Shown piece after piece: positions 33,786-42,936 of a stretch of 64,000 nt of DNA. How positions within the stretch are numbered: the stretch's first letter is position 1; each line of letters starts with the position of its first letter. The translations under genes and the position numbers were made by a program. This DNA comes from Leptospira saintgironsiae (GTDB lineage: Bacteria; Spirochaetota; Leptospiria; Leptospirales; Leptospiraceae), in NCBI RefSeq assembly GCF_002811765.1, contig NZ_NPDR01000003.1, forward strand, positions 186,001-250,000. The letters run 5' to 3'. The notes below the pieces were generated by a model, which was not told where the DNA came from, searched no databases, and saw only the letters and a list, made by a program, of their open reading frames with translations.

Positions 33786-36214
33786 GGGTCATCTAACTCG
33801 AAAGCTCCGATTGAATAGCCATCTGAACCGGACGGAGTAGTCCCTCCTGAAGATGTGGTTCTTGTTATGGGGGCCCCGATTACCGCATCCAATTTATAAA
33901 TCGGATCAAAACTATTCAAATACGCTGAAGTCTCCACTCCGCCGAAGGCGATATTACATGGACCTCCTGTTGCCGTATTCAGTGACAGCCAAGGTTGCAG
34001 TGGTGGGTATCCATTAAAGGTAGGAGTTGTTACGAAATTTTGATTCGATCTAGTCGCAGTCAGCACATCATTCATAAAAGCGTTGGCTACTAGGCAAAGT
34101 CCGGTAATATTAAAGGTTCCATTTCCACTACAGAATACCGTGAAATTTGTCGCCCCAGACGTAACTGTTTTGCCTGAAGGACAATCTAAACTATTTCCTC
34201 TAAATATTGCACTTCCGCTCGGAGTAGTGCTAAAGGAAGTACATACTCCATTACTTCCCGGAGCCTGGATTAGATTATTTGTAATCTGCGCGTTAGTTGC
34301 TACGCCGGTCATATATATTCCGTAATTTGAACCACCGGCAGCTCCGTTAGAATAGATCGTATTTCCTGCTATATAGTGTTTAATCAGAGCAGTATTTTCC
34401 TCATTACGAATCCCATAAGTGAACGTAGAAGTTACGGAACCATCTGTATATTGGCGGAAATTCATCGTGTTATTTATGACAGCTACTAATCTATCTATAA
34501 AATTCACAAGTAACACTGAGTGGGAATCGTTTACAGCTTTATCCCCGCTGATTCTATTTCTAAGCAAATAGACATTAGAATTATAACTATAAACTGCCGA
34601 AGAACTCAATGCACCGAAGCCGCCTTTGATCACATTTGTATCAATTTGGTTATTCGATGGAGATGAAAGAAGATAGATTCCACCCCGTGTCCCAGCGGCA
34701 TTCTCAACTCCTAATCCGCCTTCTCCGCCGGAAATATAATTTGCATATATATACACATAACTATTTGCATCACCATTAAGGATCCGAATACCAAAAGCAT
34801 TTTGTTTCGTTTCGTCTGCAAAAATACTAAATCCTTGGACCATATGAGCTTTAGTAGAATCTCCGGCCATTCCTGATGCAGTGATCGTGATCGGAGCACA
34901 CTCATTTGAACTTAAAACTGTTCCAGGACATTGAGCTACATTTCGGTTATCTACAATTCTAGTTGGAGTGCCAGTTAAATCCTGAGTCGTAAATGCAGAA
35001 TCAAAACTTCCTAAAAGTCGGACCCCGCCTGAAGAATTCAGGGTGATCGGAGAGGTTGTGCCTGAAATGATATAGTCTCCACCTTCTACAAATACTGTAC
35101 AAACACTGGAGCTAGTACATTGATTTACGCCGGTTTGGATGGTCTTACAAGAATCACTTGGGTCCATACAACTATTGCTATCATTTCCAGAAGTATCGCT
35201 TATGAAGTAAACATCACCATCCATCATTTTAACATTCAACGATATGGTTGCCCCATTATTCGCAAGAGCAACCGCATCCTTACATCCGGTGAGTATAAAT
35301 ACAACATCCAGAGGGAAACTCAATGCTCCGAAAGACCAAGGTAAAGAAGTAGGAGCTACAACGGCGGTTTTTCCAGCATAAGTGACTCCTGGGCTTCCGC
35401 TTGCAGTTCCCGCAGAATAAGGAGGCCCGCCACCTGTTGCATCTAATGAACAACCAGTCACAGGACCGGAGAATGTGAAAACCATTGCCTTGGTAGATGG
35501 AAAAAAAGCACCCGCAACAGGCACACTTGTTTTCATTAAACTCAAACAACTGATCTGAAGATTTACGTCTGCAGCGGCAATCGTTCCATTCGCTGGAGAA
35601 GTGACTACCTGACAAGTATGTGTAGAAGGAACGGTAGGAACAGTGCCTATTGTAATATCGTAAGGCAACCCGTCTCCCACATCAAAACTAACAGTTCCGT
35701 TGGAGGTCCTCGTTTTTAGGTCGGTGCCATTATTATAAATTTGTAAATCCGTAGTATTAGTGCTGTCTATCCCTGTAACGGTCACATTTGCCTTGTACCA
35801 ATTCTCTGCGCAGTTTACAACGAAAGTAGTGCTTGCAAAAGTAAGAGTGAGATTCGGGTTACTGATAACGCAAGTCTGAGTAGGAAGGGTAGAAGGTTGA
35901 GTAATAATACTTAAAGTATATACAATATTCGGATCATAATATCCGGAAAAAGAATCCGATCCTGCTGCGGAAAATGTAAGTTGTTCTCCAGTGCTTCCTA
36001 ATTCTACAATCAAAGTGCCTGAGTTAGTTAATCCGTTTACTTGCACGTTTAACGGAAAAGCAGTCCCTGTCAAATAGGACACAAAATTAGATATATTCAT
36101 AAAATCTAAAATGCCCGATTTTTTAGGACGTGTATAACAACCCATAGTGCTCAAAGTAAAAATGATCAATAGGGCAGAGTATAATTTCGGGAGAAAATTC
36201 TTGAGAGTTACCAT
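33773..36214 (-). CDS. Large lipoprotein with parallel beta-helix (DUF1565-like) region
   Basis: 813 residues. Signal peptide ends STMGC (Cys26). Residues ~50-240 hold two or three repeats of a small beta-domain (TCVISNPNLTLTFASTTFVVNC; TCQVVTSPANGTIAAADVNLQISC), typical of leptospiral surface lipoproteins. From ~335 a right-handed beta-helix begins (DVYFISDTSGNDSNSCMD, SCKTIQTGVNQC, VFVEGGDYIISG), with Asn/Gly-rich rungs such as NGDANSYVYIYANYISGG and NNQIDTNVIKGG, ending in GSDGYSIGAFELDDPGCF. The DUF1565-like start is the pattern of pectate-lyase-fold proteins, but no catalytic residues stand out. Last gene of the four-gene operon; start overlaps the DUF5683 stop by seven bases. Probably a surface or adhesin-like component. 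Confidence 0.87.
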   Translation of the reverse strand: MVTLKNFLPKLYSALLIIFTLSTMGCYTRPKKSGILDFMNISNFVSYLTGTAFPLNVQVNGLTNSGTLIVELGSTGEQLTFSAAGSDSFSGYYDPNIVYTLSIITQPSTLPTQTCVISNPNLTLTFASTTFVVNCAENWYKANVTVTGIDSTNTTDLQIYNNGTDLKTRTSNGTVSFDVGDGLPYDITIGTVPTVPSTHTCQVVTSPANGTIAAADVNLQISCLSLMKTSVPVAGAFFPSTKAMVFTFSGPVTGCSLDATGGGPPYSAGTASGSPGVTYAGKTAVVAPTSLPWSFGALSFPLDVVFILTGCKDAVALANNGATISLNVKMMDGDVYFISDTSGNDSNSCMDPSDSCKTIQTGVNQCTSSSVCTVFVEGGDYIISGTTSPITLNSSGGVRLLGSFDSAFTTQDLTGTPTRIVDNRNVAQCPGTVLSSNECAPITITASGMAGDSTKAHMVQGFSIFADETKQNAFGIRILNGDANSYVYIYANYISGGEGGLGVENAAGTRGGIYLLSSPSNNQIDTNVIKGGFGALSSSAVYSYNSNVYLLRNRISGDKAVNDSHSVLLVNFIDRLVAVINNTMNFRQYTDGSVTSTFTYGIRNEENTALIKHYIAGNTIYSNGAAGGSNYGIYMTGVATNAQITNNLIQAPGSNGVCTSFSTTPSGSAIFRGNSLDCPSGKTVTSGATNFTVFCSGNGTFNITGLCLVANAFMNDVLTATRSNQNFVTTPTFNGYPPLQPWLSLNTATGGPCNIAFGGVETSAYLNSFDPIYKLDAVIGAPITRTTSSGGTTPSGSDGYSIGAFELDDPGCF

Positions 36215-37395
36215 GCGAATTCCACTCCTAATTCCATTCTTTGTTGAAGAAGATAAGAATTTCCGGAAGCAAATGTCGCTGCTCTATCAGACTCTCTCGC
36301 GTTTCTGAGGATAGGAGAGACTGTTACAGGAGTATCTGTTCCTTCTACCTTTACTTGTTTAGGTCCTGGGAAAAATCCTGCGTCGAACACATTGATTAGA
36401 TAAAAGAATCCTAATACACCTAATGCTACTCCTAACTGGTTATATTCTCCTACAGCATGAGAATATTTAGGGGAGATCTGGGTATAATTATATAATGCAA
36501 GGTTGAATAGTGCAGGGTTCCCTGATTGCAAGAATGCCGAGTTGTACAGAATATTACTCTGTCTTGCTGCATCCAATTCATGAGTTGCACTTAGATAGGA
36601 ACTTCCTCTTGCGACAGCATAACCACCTGCTACAAAGATCAAACTAGGGAAAATCGCAGTTCTGAATGTGGATTTTTTTTGGTAATATTGTCCCCAGCCA
36701 GGAAGAACTGCTGATCTTGCTGCAGCTCCAAAATCAAAGATAGAAGGCCCAGAAGATCCTGAGTAAGAGGACTTGGAATCTAAGGCGGCTAATTCATCTT
36801 CGGTTTCTGCTACTAAGAAATAATTTTCCCTTTCCGTAGACTTGTTACGCGGATTTTCTAAACGTAAAGAAACTGCACCTTCCGGAGACTTCTTCTTATC
36901 AATGGTAACAACCATAGTTTCCGAATTTTTGATATCTATAGACTTAACAGGGATCTCATTCCCTTTAGAATCTTTTAATATTACTTTTGTTGCTTCTGTA
37001 AAATGTTTACCCTTGATCTCGAAAGTTTCTGGCATGTCTTTGCTTAAAAACTTACTTTTTTCAGCAGCGATCACTTCAGGTTTTTGGGAAAGTATAACTT
37101 CGAATGGGATCCATGCGGAGAAGACTGAAACTCTTCCATATTTATTCAATACACCTATCCTATGCTCGTAAGCTCCAGGAGGTAATTCTATTTGGATCTG
37201 TGATCCGTTAGTTTTTTCTTTTGTGATTTTTCCGCGAGAATCTTTGATCTCTACTTGGTAACCGCCTGCATCAGGAATAGGTTTCCATTCTAGTTTGACA
37301 CCTTCTTCCTTTGCAAAAATTGGAAGAGAGAATAAAAGGAATCCGACTAAAAGAGCCGCAATCGTCGTAGATTTTTGGGATCTTCTACTCAACAT
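36208..37395 (-). CDS. DUF5683-type protein with FN3-like and IPT/TIG-like domains
   Basis: 395 residues with a signal peptide (cut near IFAKEEG). An FN3-like strand set opens the mature protein (VKLEWKPIPDAGGYQVEIKD to YGRVSVFSAWIPFEV, ~30-105), followed by an IPT/TIG-like domain (~110-200, FEIKGKHFTEATKVILKD). The C-terminal half has the DUF5683 hallmark RSAVLPGWGQYYQKK with two or three membrane helices. In many spirochaetes and Bacteroidetes such proteins sit in the envelope with unknown role. AAGGA precedes the ATG at 37395. It overlaps the FecR gene by 11 bases and the beta-helix lipoprotein gene by 7. Confidence 0.85.
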   Translation of the reverse strand: MLSRRSQKSTTIAALLVGFLLFSLPIFAKEEGVKLEWKPIPDAGGYQVEIKDSRGKITKEKTNGSQIQIELPPGAYEHRIGVLNKYGRVSVFSAWIPFEVILSQKPEVIAAEKSKFLSKDMPETFEIKGKHFTEATKVILKDSKGNEIPVKSIDIKNSETMVVTIDKKKSPEGAVSLRLENPRNKSTERENYFLVAETEDELAALDSKSSYSGSSGPSIFDFGAAARSAVLPGWGQYYQKKSTFRTAIFPSLIFVAGGYAVARGSSYLSATHELDAARQSNILYNSAFLQSGNPALFNLALYNYTQISPKYSHAVGEYNQLGVALGVLGFFYLINVFDAGFFPGPKQVKVEGTDTPVTVSPILRNARESDRAATFASGNSYLLQQRMELGVEFAW

Positions 37396-39499
37396 AAAAT
37401 TCCTTAGGAGTCAAAATCTCCGGTGCCTTGAAAGTAGCGGACATGATTACTTCGAAATCCCTGGTCAAAGGAAGTGTGGTGCGAACTTGTCCAGAACTGT
37501 CTCTGTATTTTGCGCTCAGTCTCCACTGGTATTTTCCTTCCCTTAATCTATACAACTCTCGATAGTCGTAAGATTCTCCCTTAATTTCCTTTTTAAATAC
37601 TGTTTTTAGGGTTTTTTGGTCTGCTTCTAAAAGCTCCAAAATGTAAGCCTCAGATTTGCCTTCGATTTCCCAATAAAATGACAAACTTGCTTTCTCATCC
37701 AGATCTATCTTATCTCTATCCCTTGGATATACAGGAGAGACAAATGGGGCAGAGTCTGAGGTTTTAAATCCAGAAGAAGGACTGCTCGTCAGAACTTCCC
37801 CCTCCGGAGAAAGAAGAGTAACTTTCCAATAATAGTCGCCAGGTCCTTGGAGCGGTACAGAGTTTTGCCCGGAACGTACGGATGATTCGAATATCTTAGA
37901 AGCAAAATTTGGATCTTTAGAAACTTCTAATTTATAAGTTCCAGTTGGATCTGGTCTGTCCCATCTGAATTGTAATTTGCCGTCCACCGGATGACCTAAC
38001 TCGGATCCATCTTTAGGAAAGGAGAGTCGAATTGAACCTAAAGGTTTTAAAGTGAATTTACCAATTGAAGATGAAATTACTTCTTCAGAATTGGAGCTTG
38101 CTTTAATTCTCCAGAAATATGTGCCTTCTTTCCATTCCAGATCCGGTTTCATAAAATTGGAGTTAGTCGATTTGGCGAAAAGAATATTTTTGAAATCAGA
38201 ATCGGCAGCAATATCCAGGGAATAAGATTTAAATTCCTTGTTGGAACTCCAACTGAAGAAGGAACCGGCCTTAAAGATACGAATTCCTATTTCTTCTCCT
38301 TGTAAAGGTTTTAGAAGTTTAGGAGGTTCAGCTTGTTCAGATTTACGTAAAACGAAAGAAATTGTGTCTGAGCTTAGTTCGGTGAATCCTTGTTTGTCGG
38401 AACTCATTTTTACCCGAGCAAAAAATTGTCCTTCTGCCTTAGGCTCCCATTTTAAGAAACCTGCAGAAGAATCTCCAGTATATACGATTTGTTTAAAGTT
38501 CGCGTCTGAAGAAACTTCCAATTTATATTTTGTCTGAGAGTCGAATGTATTCCATTGGAAACGGACAGGTGGCGCTGTTTCTGTATAAGAGAAAGTTTCC
38601 TTATTGGTAGGGGAGACAAGTTTTGGTTTATTCCATGAAAGGATTTTAAAATTTTTAGAAGAGCTAAATTCGTCTTTTCCAGACTGAGGATTTTTTCCTG
38701 CAAGTCTCCAATAGTAAGATCCGCTAGGAAGTGAAATGGAGGCGTTTGTGCCGCCTGCGTTCAATTTTTTTAAACCTGTTCGGAACCCGGAGTCTTTGGC
38801 AACTTCCAGTCTGAACGTTTTAACACTTGGAGAATTTTTCCATTCGAATCTAACAGGAAGAGTTTCTGCTGCTAAAGGAAAATGGGTCTTCTCCGGAGGA
38901 GAAACTGTTTCTAGATTTAATGTATGAACTTCTACTTTTCCGTCTTTTAAGTCAGCAGATTGGTTTTTACCTACAGTATTTTCACCGGAGGCGGAGACTA
39001 CTTTCGCCTCACCTTGTTTTACTTCTAGATTTAGGCCTTTGTTTTCGTCTTTGGATATTTTTAGATCTGAATTTCCAAGAGAGATTTTAGTATCTCCAGA
39101 GCTGATCTGTAGGTTACCTGAACCTCCGCCTGTGGCGGAAAGTGAACCTGATACGAAGCTGATCTTATCTGTATCTTCTACAAGGATCATACTTCTTTCA
39201 TCCATTCTGATCTCTGCAGAATTATCTCCATCAGTAAAAAGTAATACTGCTTCGGAGCCTTCTTCCGTACGAATTGTATCTCTGTATCGGATTGGATCGG
39301 ACTCGTCCAATTCTTCCCAGATAACTTCTGAATCAAGTTTTCTTAATATTTTGAGCTGTTTTGTTTTGAGTTGGCCAACTATCTTATTTGTCCCTGTTTT
39401 GGGGCCTGCATTGGCATATAGATATAATAGTCCCGAAAAAAAGAACAGTAGTAGAACTAAAGCAGTAACGACGACTCTGCCGTCATTCAAGTATTTCAT
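37385..39499 (-). CDS. FecR-domain protein with five Ig/FN3-like repeats
   Basis: 704 residues. One N-terminal membrane helix (~9-29) anchors a periplasmic protein. A FecR domain (~65-200) is recognised by [34 protein letters not shown] and a Gly/Ser strand followed by KQGEAKVVS. Five repeats follow, each with the core xFxWxxxxxxxxYxLEVSxDxxF (at roughly 225, 325, 420, 520 and 620), alternating with P-x-D/N-x-E turns; they resemble FN3 or carbohydrate-binding sheets. Unlike FecR of iron uptake, there is no sigma factor or TonB receptor nearby. It is co-transcribed with a cyclase upstream (17-base overlap) and a DUF5683 gene downstream, suggesting a sensor-effector unit in the periplasm. GAGGA supports the start. 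Confidence 0.87.
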   Translation of the reverse strand: MKYLNDGRVVVTALVLLLFFFSGLLYLYANAGPKTGTNKIVGQLKTKQLKILRKLDSEVIWEELDESDPIRYRDTIRTEEGSEAVLLFTDGDNSAEIRMDERSMILVEDTDKISFVSGSLSATGGGSGNLQISSGDTKISLGNSDLKISKDENKGLNLEVKQGEAKVVSASGENTVGKNQSADLKDGKVEVHTLNLETVSPPEKTHFPLAAETLPVRFEWKNSPSVKTFRLEVAKDSGFRTGLKKLNAGGTNASISLPSGSYYWRLAGKNPQSGKDEFSSSKNFKILSWNKPKLVSPTNKETFSYTETAPPVRFQWNTFDSQTKYKLEVSSDANFKQIVYTGDSSAGFLKWEPKAEGQFFARVKMSSDKQGFTELSSDTISFVLRKSEQAEPPKLLKPLQGEEIGIRIFKAGSFFSWSSNKEFKSYSLDIAADSDFKNILFAKSTNSNFMKPDLEWKEGTYFWRIKASSNSEEVISSSIGKFTLKPLGSIRLSFPKDGSELGHPVDGKLQFRWDRPDPTGTYKLEVSKDPNFASKIFESSVRSGQNSVPLQGPGDYYWKVTLLSPEGEVLTSSPSSGFKTSDSAPFVSPVYPRDRDKIDLDEKASLSFYWEIEGKSEAYILELLEADQKTLKTVFKKEIKGESYDYRELYRLREGKYQWRLSAKYRDSSGQVRTTLPLTRDFEVIMSATFKAPEILTPKEFYVE

Positions 39500-42140
39500 A
39501 CTTTAATTCCTCTTCCTCATCTCCTGTTTTTGTTTTTTTCTTAGATTCGTATTCTATTCCGAGTTTTCTTCTAAGTTCATTTAGGTCTCTCGGGCGATCC
39601 ATATCGTCTTTTCTTCCCAGGACTGCGTAAATGGTTTGGGGTTCTTCTTTTCCCTTCACCTTGATAGATTGCATTTTTTCGACCGCAAAAATATCTTTTA
39701 CATGATCCAGAAGATCTTGTGTAATTAAAATGTCTGTACCAAAAGGTTTGTTCAATGCTTCCACACGAGAGGCGAGGTTCACTGCGTCGCCGATGACAGT
39801 ATATTCTAATCTTTCTTCGGAACCGATCTGACCCGCGATCACTGGTCCAAAGTTAAGACCACAACCGATACGGATAATCGGTCTTTTATCTCCACCTCTT
39901 CCTTCATTGAACTTAATAAGAGCGGCTCTCATTAAAAGTGCACCATTCACTGCATTTTCCGCATCTTGTTCTGAGGTGCGAACCGCTCCCCAGGTTGCCA
40001 TGATCGCGTCTCCAATAAACTTATCCACAATCCCATGAGTATCGTTCACGCATCGAACCATCTCTGTCATATACTCGTTTAGGAATTCTACTACTTCTTC
40101 TGGTTGCAGTTTTTCTGATATAGCTGTAAAGGAACGGATATCTGAGAAGAAGATCGCACACATCTTTCTTTCTCCACCGAGTGTTAGCTCTTTATTAAGA
40201 ACCATTTCGGCGATCTCTTTGTTTACAAAACGACCAAGTGCGTCTTTTACCTTCTCCCTTTCTTCTAGACCTTTACCCATACTTACGAAATAATCAGTCA
40301 AAACGCCAATCTCGTCTTTTGTAGTGGATTTGATCCCGATCCTGAAATTCCCTTTCGCGATCTCTACAGTGGCTGTCAGAAGTTTTAAGACTGGAATTGT
40401 AATGGTTCTTGCTAAGAAGAATACAATGATAAGTGCGATACAAAGTGCGATCGCCATGATTAGAAGGTTTTTGGTCTGGATACGATATACCATCTCAAAA
40501 ACTTTTTCTTCCGGAACTGCGACGATTACTCCAGATCCACCAAAACCTAATTTTTGGTAAGAGCCGTAATATTTTGTCTTAGTAGAATCTTCATATCTGG
40601 TTTGTTGGCTATCTTCTCGTACGGAAGAAAGCATTGTTTCAAAAATAGGAAGATCAGCCCAATTTGTTTGCGAGGCAAGAAGTTGAAGATCATGGTGTGC
40701 GATCAGATCTCCATCCCCATTGATCAAAAATGGAACGTTAATATCTTGTTTTTGGAATACAGATAAAAGTCTTTCTGCACGAATGATATAAAGAAGAATA
40801 GACTTACTCTGAGAATCATATACAGATATAGAAAATGTAGGTTCCTTAAAATTAGGAGTAAGATTGTCTATTCTTCCGCCCGATTGGATCGTTTTTAAAA
40901 AGGAAGATTCTTTTTGAGAAACTGCAGCATCCAATTCTTCTCTGTTAGAAGAAATTCCTTCTAAATAAGAATCATTATATAGAACTGTTCTTTTTTTGAT
41001 TTTATCACCTTCTGCAGAATAAATTCCTGCTAAAAGGAAATCCGGTTCGTTTCTGAAGAAAAGATCTGCATAAGCTCCTGGACCTTTTGGATCCAAAAGT
41101 TTTTCTGTAAGAGTTTTACCTTTATCACGAATATCTTTTAGATCAGATTTTACTTTGATCCCTAAAATATTCACCAAAGAGAAGTTAGTCTCTAATACTC
41201 TTACTTCGTAGTTCTTTTTGAATTCACTGGAGGCATATAAAATGACTGTGGAAACTGTAACAGTGAGCAATAGTGAGATTACCGCCATCAGTTTTAACTG
41301 AAGAGGAAATTTTGCAGTGGTCGCAAGATCGCCTACATCCGCAGAAGGGTGGGGTGTGGTTTCCCTTTTCGGAATATTCTTCTTTTCTGATGTTGCTGGA
41401 GCTTTCGAAACTTCCGGTGTAGTTTCTGTAGTCTCGGGCTCTTGTTTTTCTCCGGAAAATACTGTATCAAAGGAGATAACCGGCTTACTTTCCAAGGTGC
41501 GGAAATTCTCTGCCTCTTGGAATTTCGGGACCTTCTTCTTTCCGTTAGAATCTTTATGGCCGTTTTTAAAAACTCCAAGTTCAATTCCGGAAACTGCCAA
41601 AGGAAGTTCCTTTAAGAAAAGAGAAAATTCTCCTCTTGTAGAATCTGGGATTTCTTTAGGAGCTTTTTTGCGAGAAGCATAGGTTTTAAATTCTCCTAAG
41701 AATTCTGCTTCTGCTTCTCCTTGTAAACTTGGGAACCAAGCGCCTAACTCTCCTGAGGCGATATGTGGATAAGAAGAAATTACCATTTTGGAAAGTATAA
41801 CTTCCCATCTTTCTTCTAATTCTTCCGGGATTAAAAATAATATATTAGATTTTGCTGCCGCCGAAATTAACTTCCAAGCAGAGTGAAACACCGACTCGTT
41901 CGTTTCTGGTCCAGGAGGAATTTCTAAAGCGAATAGCTTCCATTCTCCTGCATGTAATACTTCCTCTAAATCGGTGACTAAAGAAGAACCTTTTTCTGAA
42001 AATACACAGACTACAGTTTTGATCCCTAGATCTGCCCAGGCTCTTAACTCGTCCTGGTTTTGGATCTTATCCTTTGCTCTGGCCCAGAAGGCGACTGCAC
42101 CATTTGGTCCTAAGGGAATGTATTTTGTAGATGATGGCAT
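39483..42140 (-). CDS. Membrane adenylate/guanylate cyclase with phosphatase-like N-terminus, Cache and HAMP
   Basis: 885 residues. Residues ~5-155 resemble a dual-specificity phosphatase fold ([16 protein letters not shown] strand, [25 protein letters not shown]) but the P-loop position reads [15 protein letters not shown] with no HCx5R, so it is probably a dead binding domain. A Pro/Glu/Lys linker (~160-275) follows, then TM1 (~281-303), a Cache-like extracytoplasmic sensor (~305-555, [14 protein letters not shown]), TM2 (~557-577), HAMP (~578-630) and a class III cyclase domain (~655-840). Catalytic residues are visible: metal Asp667 (FSDIRSF) and Asp711 (GDAIMA), Lys707, and transition-state Asn788/Arg792 in GDAVNLASR. 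Lys with Thr781 favours ATP. So it makes cAMP in response to a periplasmic ligand. First gene of the four-gene operon. Confidence 0.93.
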   Translation of the reverse strand: MPSSTKYIPLGPNGAVAFWARAKDKIQNQDELRAWADLGIKTVVCVFSEKGSSLVTDLEEVLHAGEWKLFALEIPPGPETNESVFHSAWKLISAAAKSNILFLIPEELEERWEVILSKMVISSYPHIASGELGAWFPSLQGEAEAEFLGEFKTYASRKKAPKEIPDSTRGEFSLFLKELPLAVSGIELGVFKNGHKDSNGKKKVPKFQEAENFRTLESKPVISFDTVFSGEKQEPETTETTPEVSKAPATSEKKNIPKRETTPHPSADVGDLATTAKFPLQLKLMAVISLLLTVTVSTVILYASSEFKKNYEVRVLETNFSLVNILGIKVKSDLKDIRDKGKTLTEKLLDPKGPGAYADLFFRNEPDFLLAGIYSAEGDKIKKRTVLYNDSYLEGISSNREELDAAVSQKESSFLKTIQSGGRIDNLTPNFKEPTFSISVYDSQSKSILLYIIRAERLLSVFQKQDINVPFLINGDGDLIAHHDLQLLASQTNWADLPIFETMLSSVREDSQQTRYEDSTKTKYYGSYQKLGFGGSGVIVAVPEEKVFEMVYRIQTKNLLIMAIALCIALIIVFFLARTITIPVLKLLTATVEIAKGNFRIGIKSTTKDEIGVLTDYFVSMGKGLEEREKVKDALGRFVNKEIAEMVLNKELTLGGERKMCAIFFSDIRSFTAISEKLQPEEVVEFLNEYMTEMVRCVNDTHGIVDKFIGDAIMATWGAVRTSEQDAENAVNGALLMRAALIKFNEGRGGDKRPIIRIGCGLNFGPVIAGQIGSEERLEYTVIGDAVNLASRVEALNKPFGTDILITQDLLDHVKDIFAVEKMQSIKVKGKEEPQTIYAVLGRKDDMDRPRDLNELRRKLGIEYESKKKTKTGDEEEELKYEILE

Positions 42141-42356
42141 TTTGTTCCTAAGGAAGTTCCAGAATAAAAAATTCTCTTTTAGAAAGCTAAAAAATCGATC
42201 CGTCTAGCGGAAAGTAGATTCTGGAAATCCTCCGTTAAATTATCGGAACAACTGCATTCTATATTGAAAACAAGTCGAATGCGTTCTTCCTAATATAGGA
42301 TACCTATTTTGTTGATTATACGGACATTCTTAAGAATTTGGACTTTGAGGATATTT

Positions 42357-42812
42357 ATGGCAACTGCTAAGTTTACCACCAACCGAGGTACCTTCTCCGT
42401 TTTATTGGAAGATGAGAAGGCACCAATCACCGCCGGAAATTTCATCCAATTGGCTCAAAAAGGCTTTTATGATGGTCTGGTCTTTCACAGGATTATTGCA
42501 AATTTTATGATACAAGGCGGTTGCCCTCAAGGAACCGGAACTGGTGGACCAGGGTATAAGATCCAGGATGAGTTTCATCCGGAACTTAAAAACAAAAAGT
42601 TTACTATCTCTATGGCGAACGCTGGACCGAATACTGGCGGTTCTCAATTTTTCATTAATGTGAGAGACAATTTATATCTGGATAATCGCCATGCGGTTTT
42701 TGGCCATGTGAGTGAGGGAGAAGACATAGTCCAAACTATTTCCGAAACTCCTACAGCTCCGGGAGACCGTCCAGTCCAACCAGTGGTAATTGAGAAGATA
42801 GAGATCATCTAA
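42357..42812 (+). CDS. Cyclophilin-type peptidyl-prolyl isomerase
   Basis: 151 residues from ATG 42357, six bases after GAGG (42347-42350); an in-frame upstream start at 42309 lacks a ribosome site. The compact cyclophilin core is complete: [20 protein letters not shown] with the catalytic Arg and Phe/Gln, [25 protein letters not shown] and HAVFGHV. No signal peptide, so cytoplasmic, in contrast to the exported FKBP at 16218. A 12-base palindrome ATTCTTAAGAAT lies at 42326-42337. Transcribed alone. Confidence 0.95.
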   Translation: MATAKFTTNRGTFSVLLEDEKAPITAGNFIQLAQKGFYDGLVFHRIIANFMIQGGCPQGTGTGGPGYKIQDEFHPELKNKKFTISMANAGPNTGGSQFFINVRDNLYLDNRHAVFGHVSEGEDIVQTISETPTAPGDRPVQPVVIEKIEII

Positions 42813-42904
42813 TATATCCCTTATGGGGTATATGTTCCACAAACTCCACAAAAAGTCGAAATATGCTTGAAAATATCTATATTTCGCCATAATTAGAGCC
42901 CCCT

Positions 42905-42926
42905 GCCCGGAATTTCTATTCCGGGC
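42905..42926 (+). promoter_or_regulatory. GC-rich hairpin over the ribosome-site region of the kinase at 42937
   Basis: GCCCGGAA (42905-42912) pairs perfectly with TTCCGGGC (42919-42926) around a 6-base loop, ending ten bases before the ATG. There is no separate Shine-Dalgarno; the only purines, GGGCGGA, lie partly in the stem, so folding could limit translation. A weaker hairpin, TATATCCC-TTAT-GGGGTATA, lies just after the cyclophilin stop. It could instead be the cyclophilin terminator, although no T-tract follows. Confidence 0.45.
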
Positions 42927-42936
42927 GGATCTATTT

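Noticed and set aside
42309..42356. Upstream start adding 16 residues to the cyclophilin.
   Set aside because: No Shine-Dalgarno and the cyclophilin fold begins at MATAKF; GAGG supports ATG 42357.
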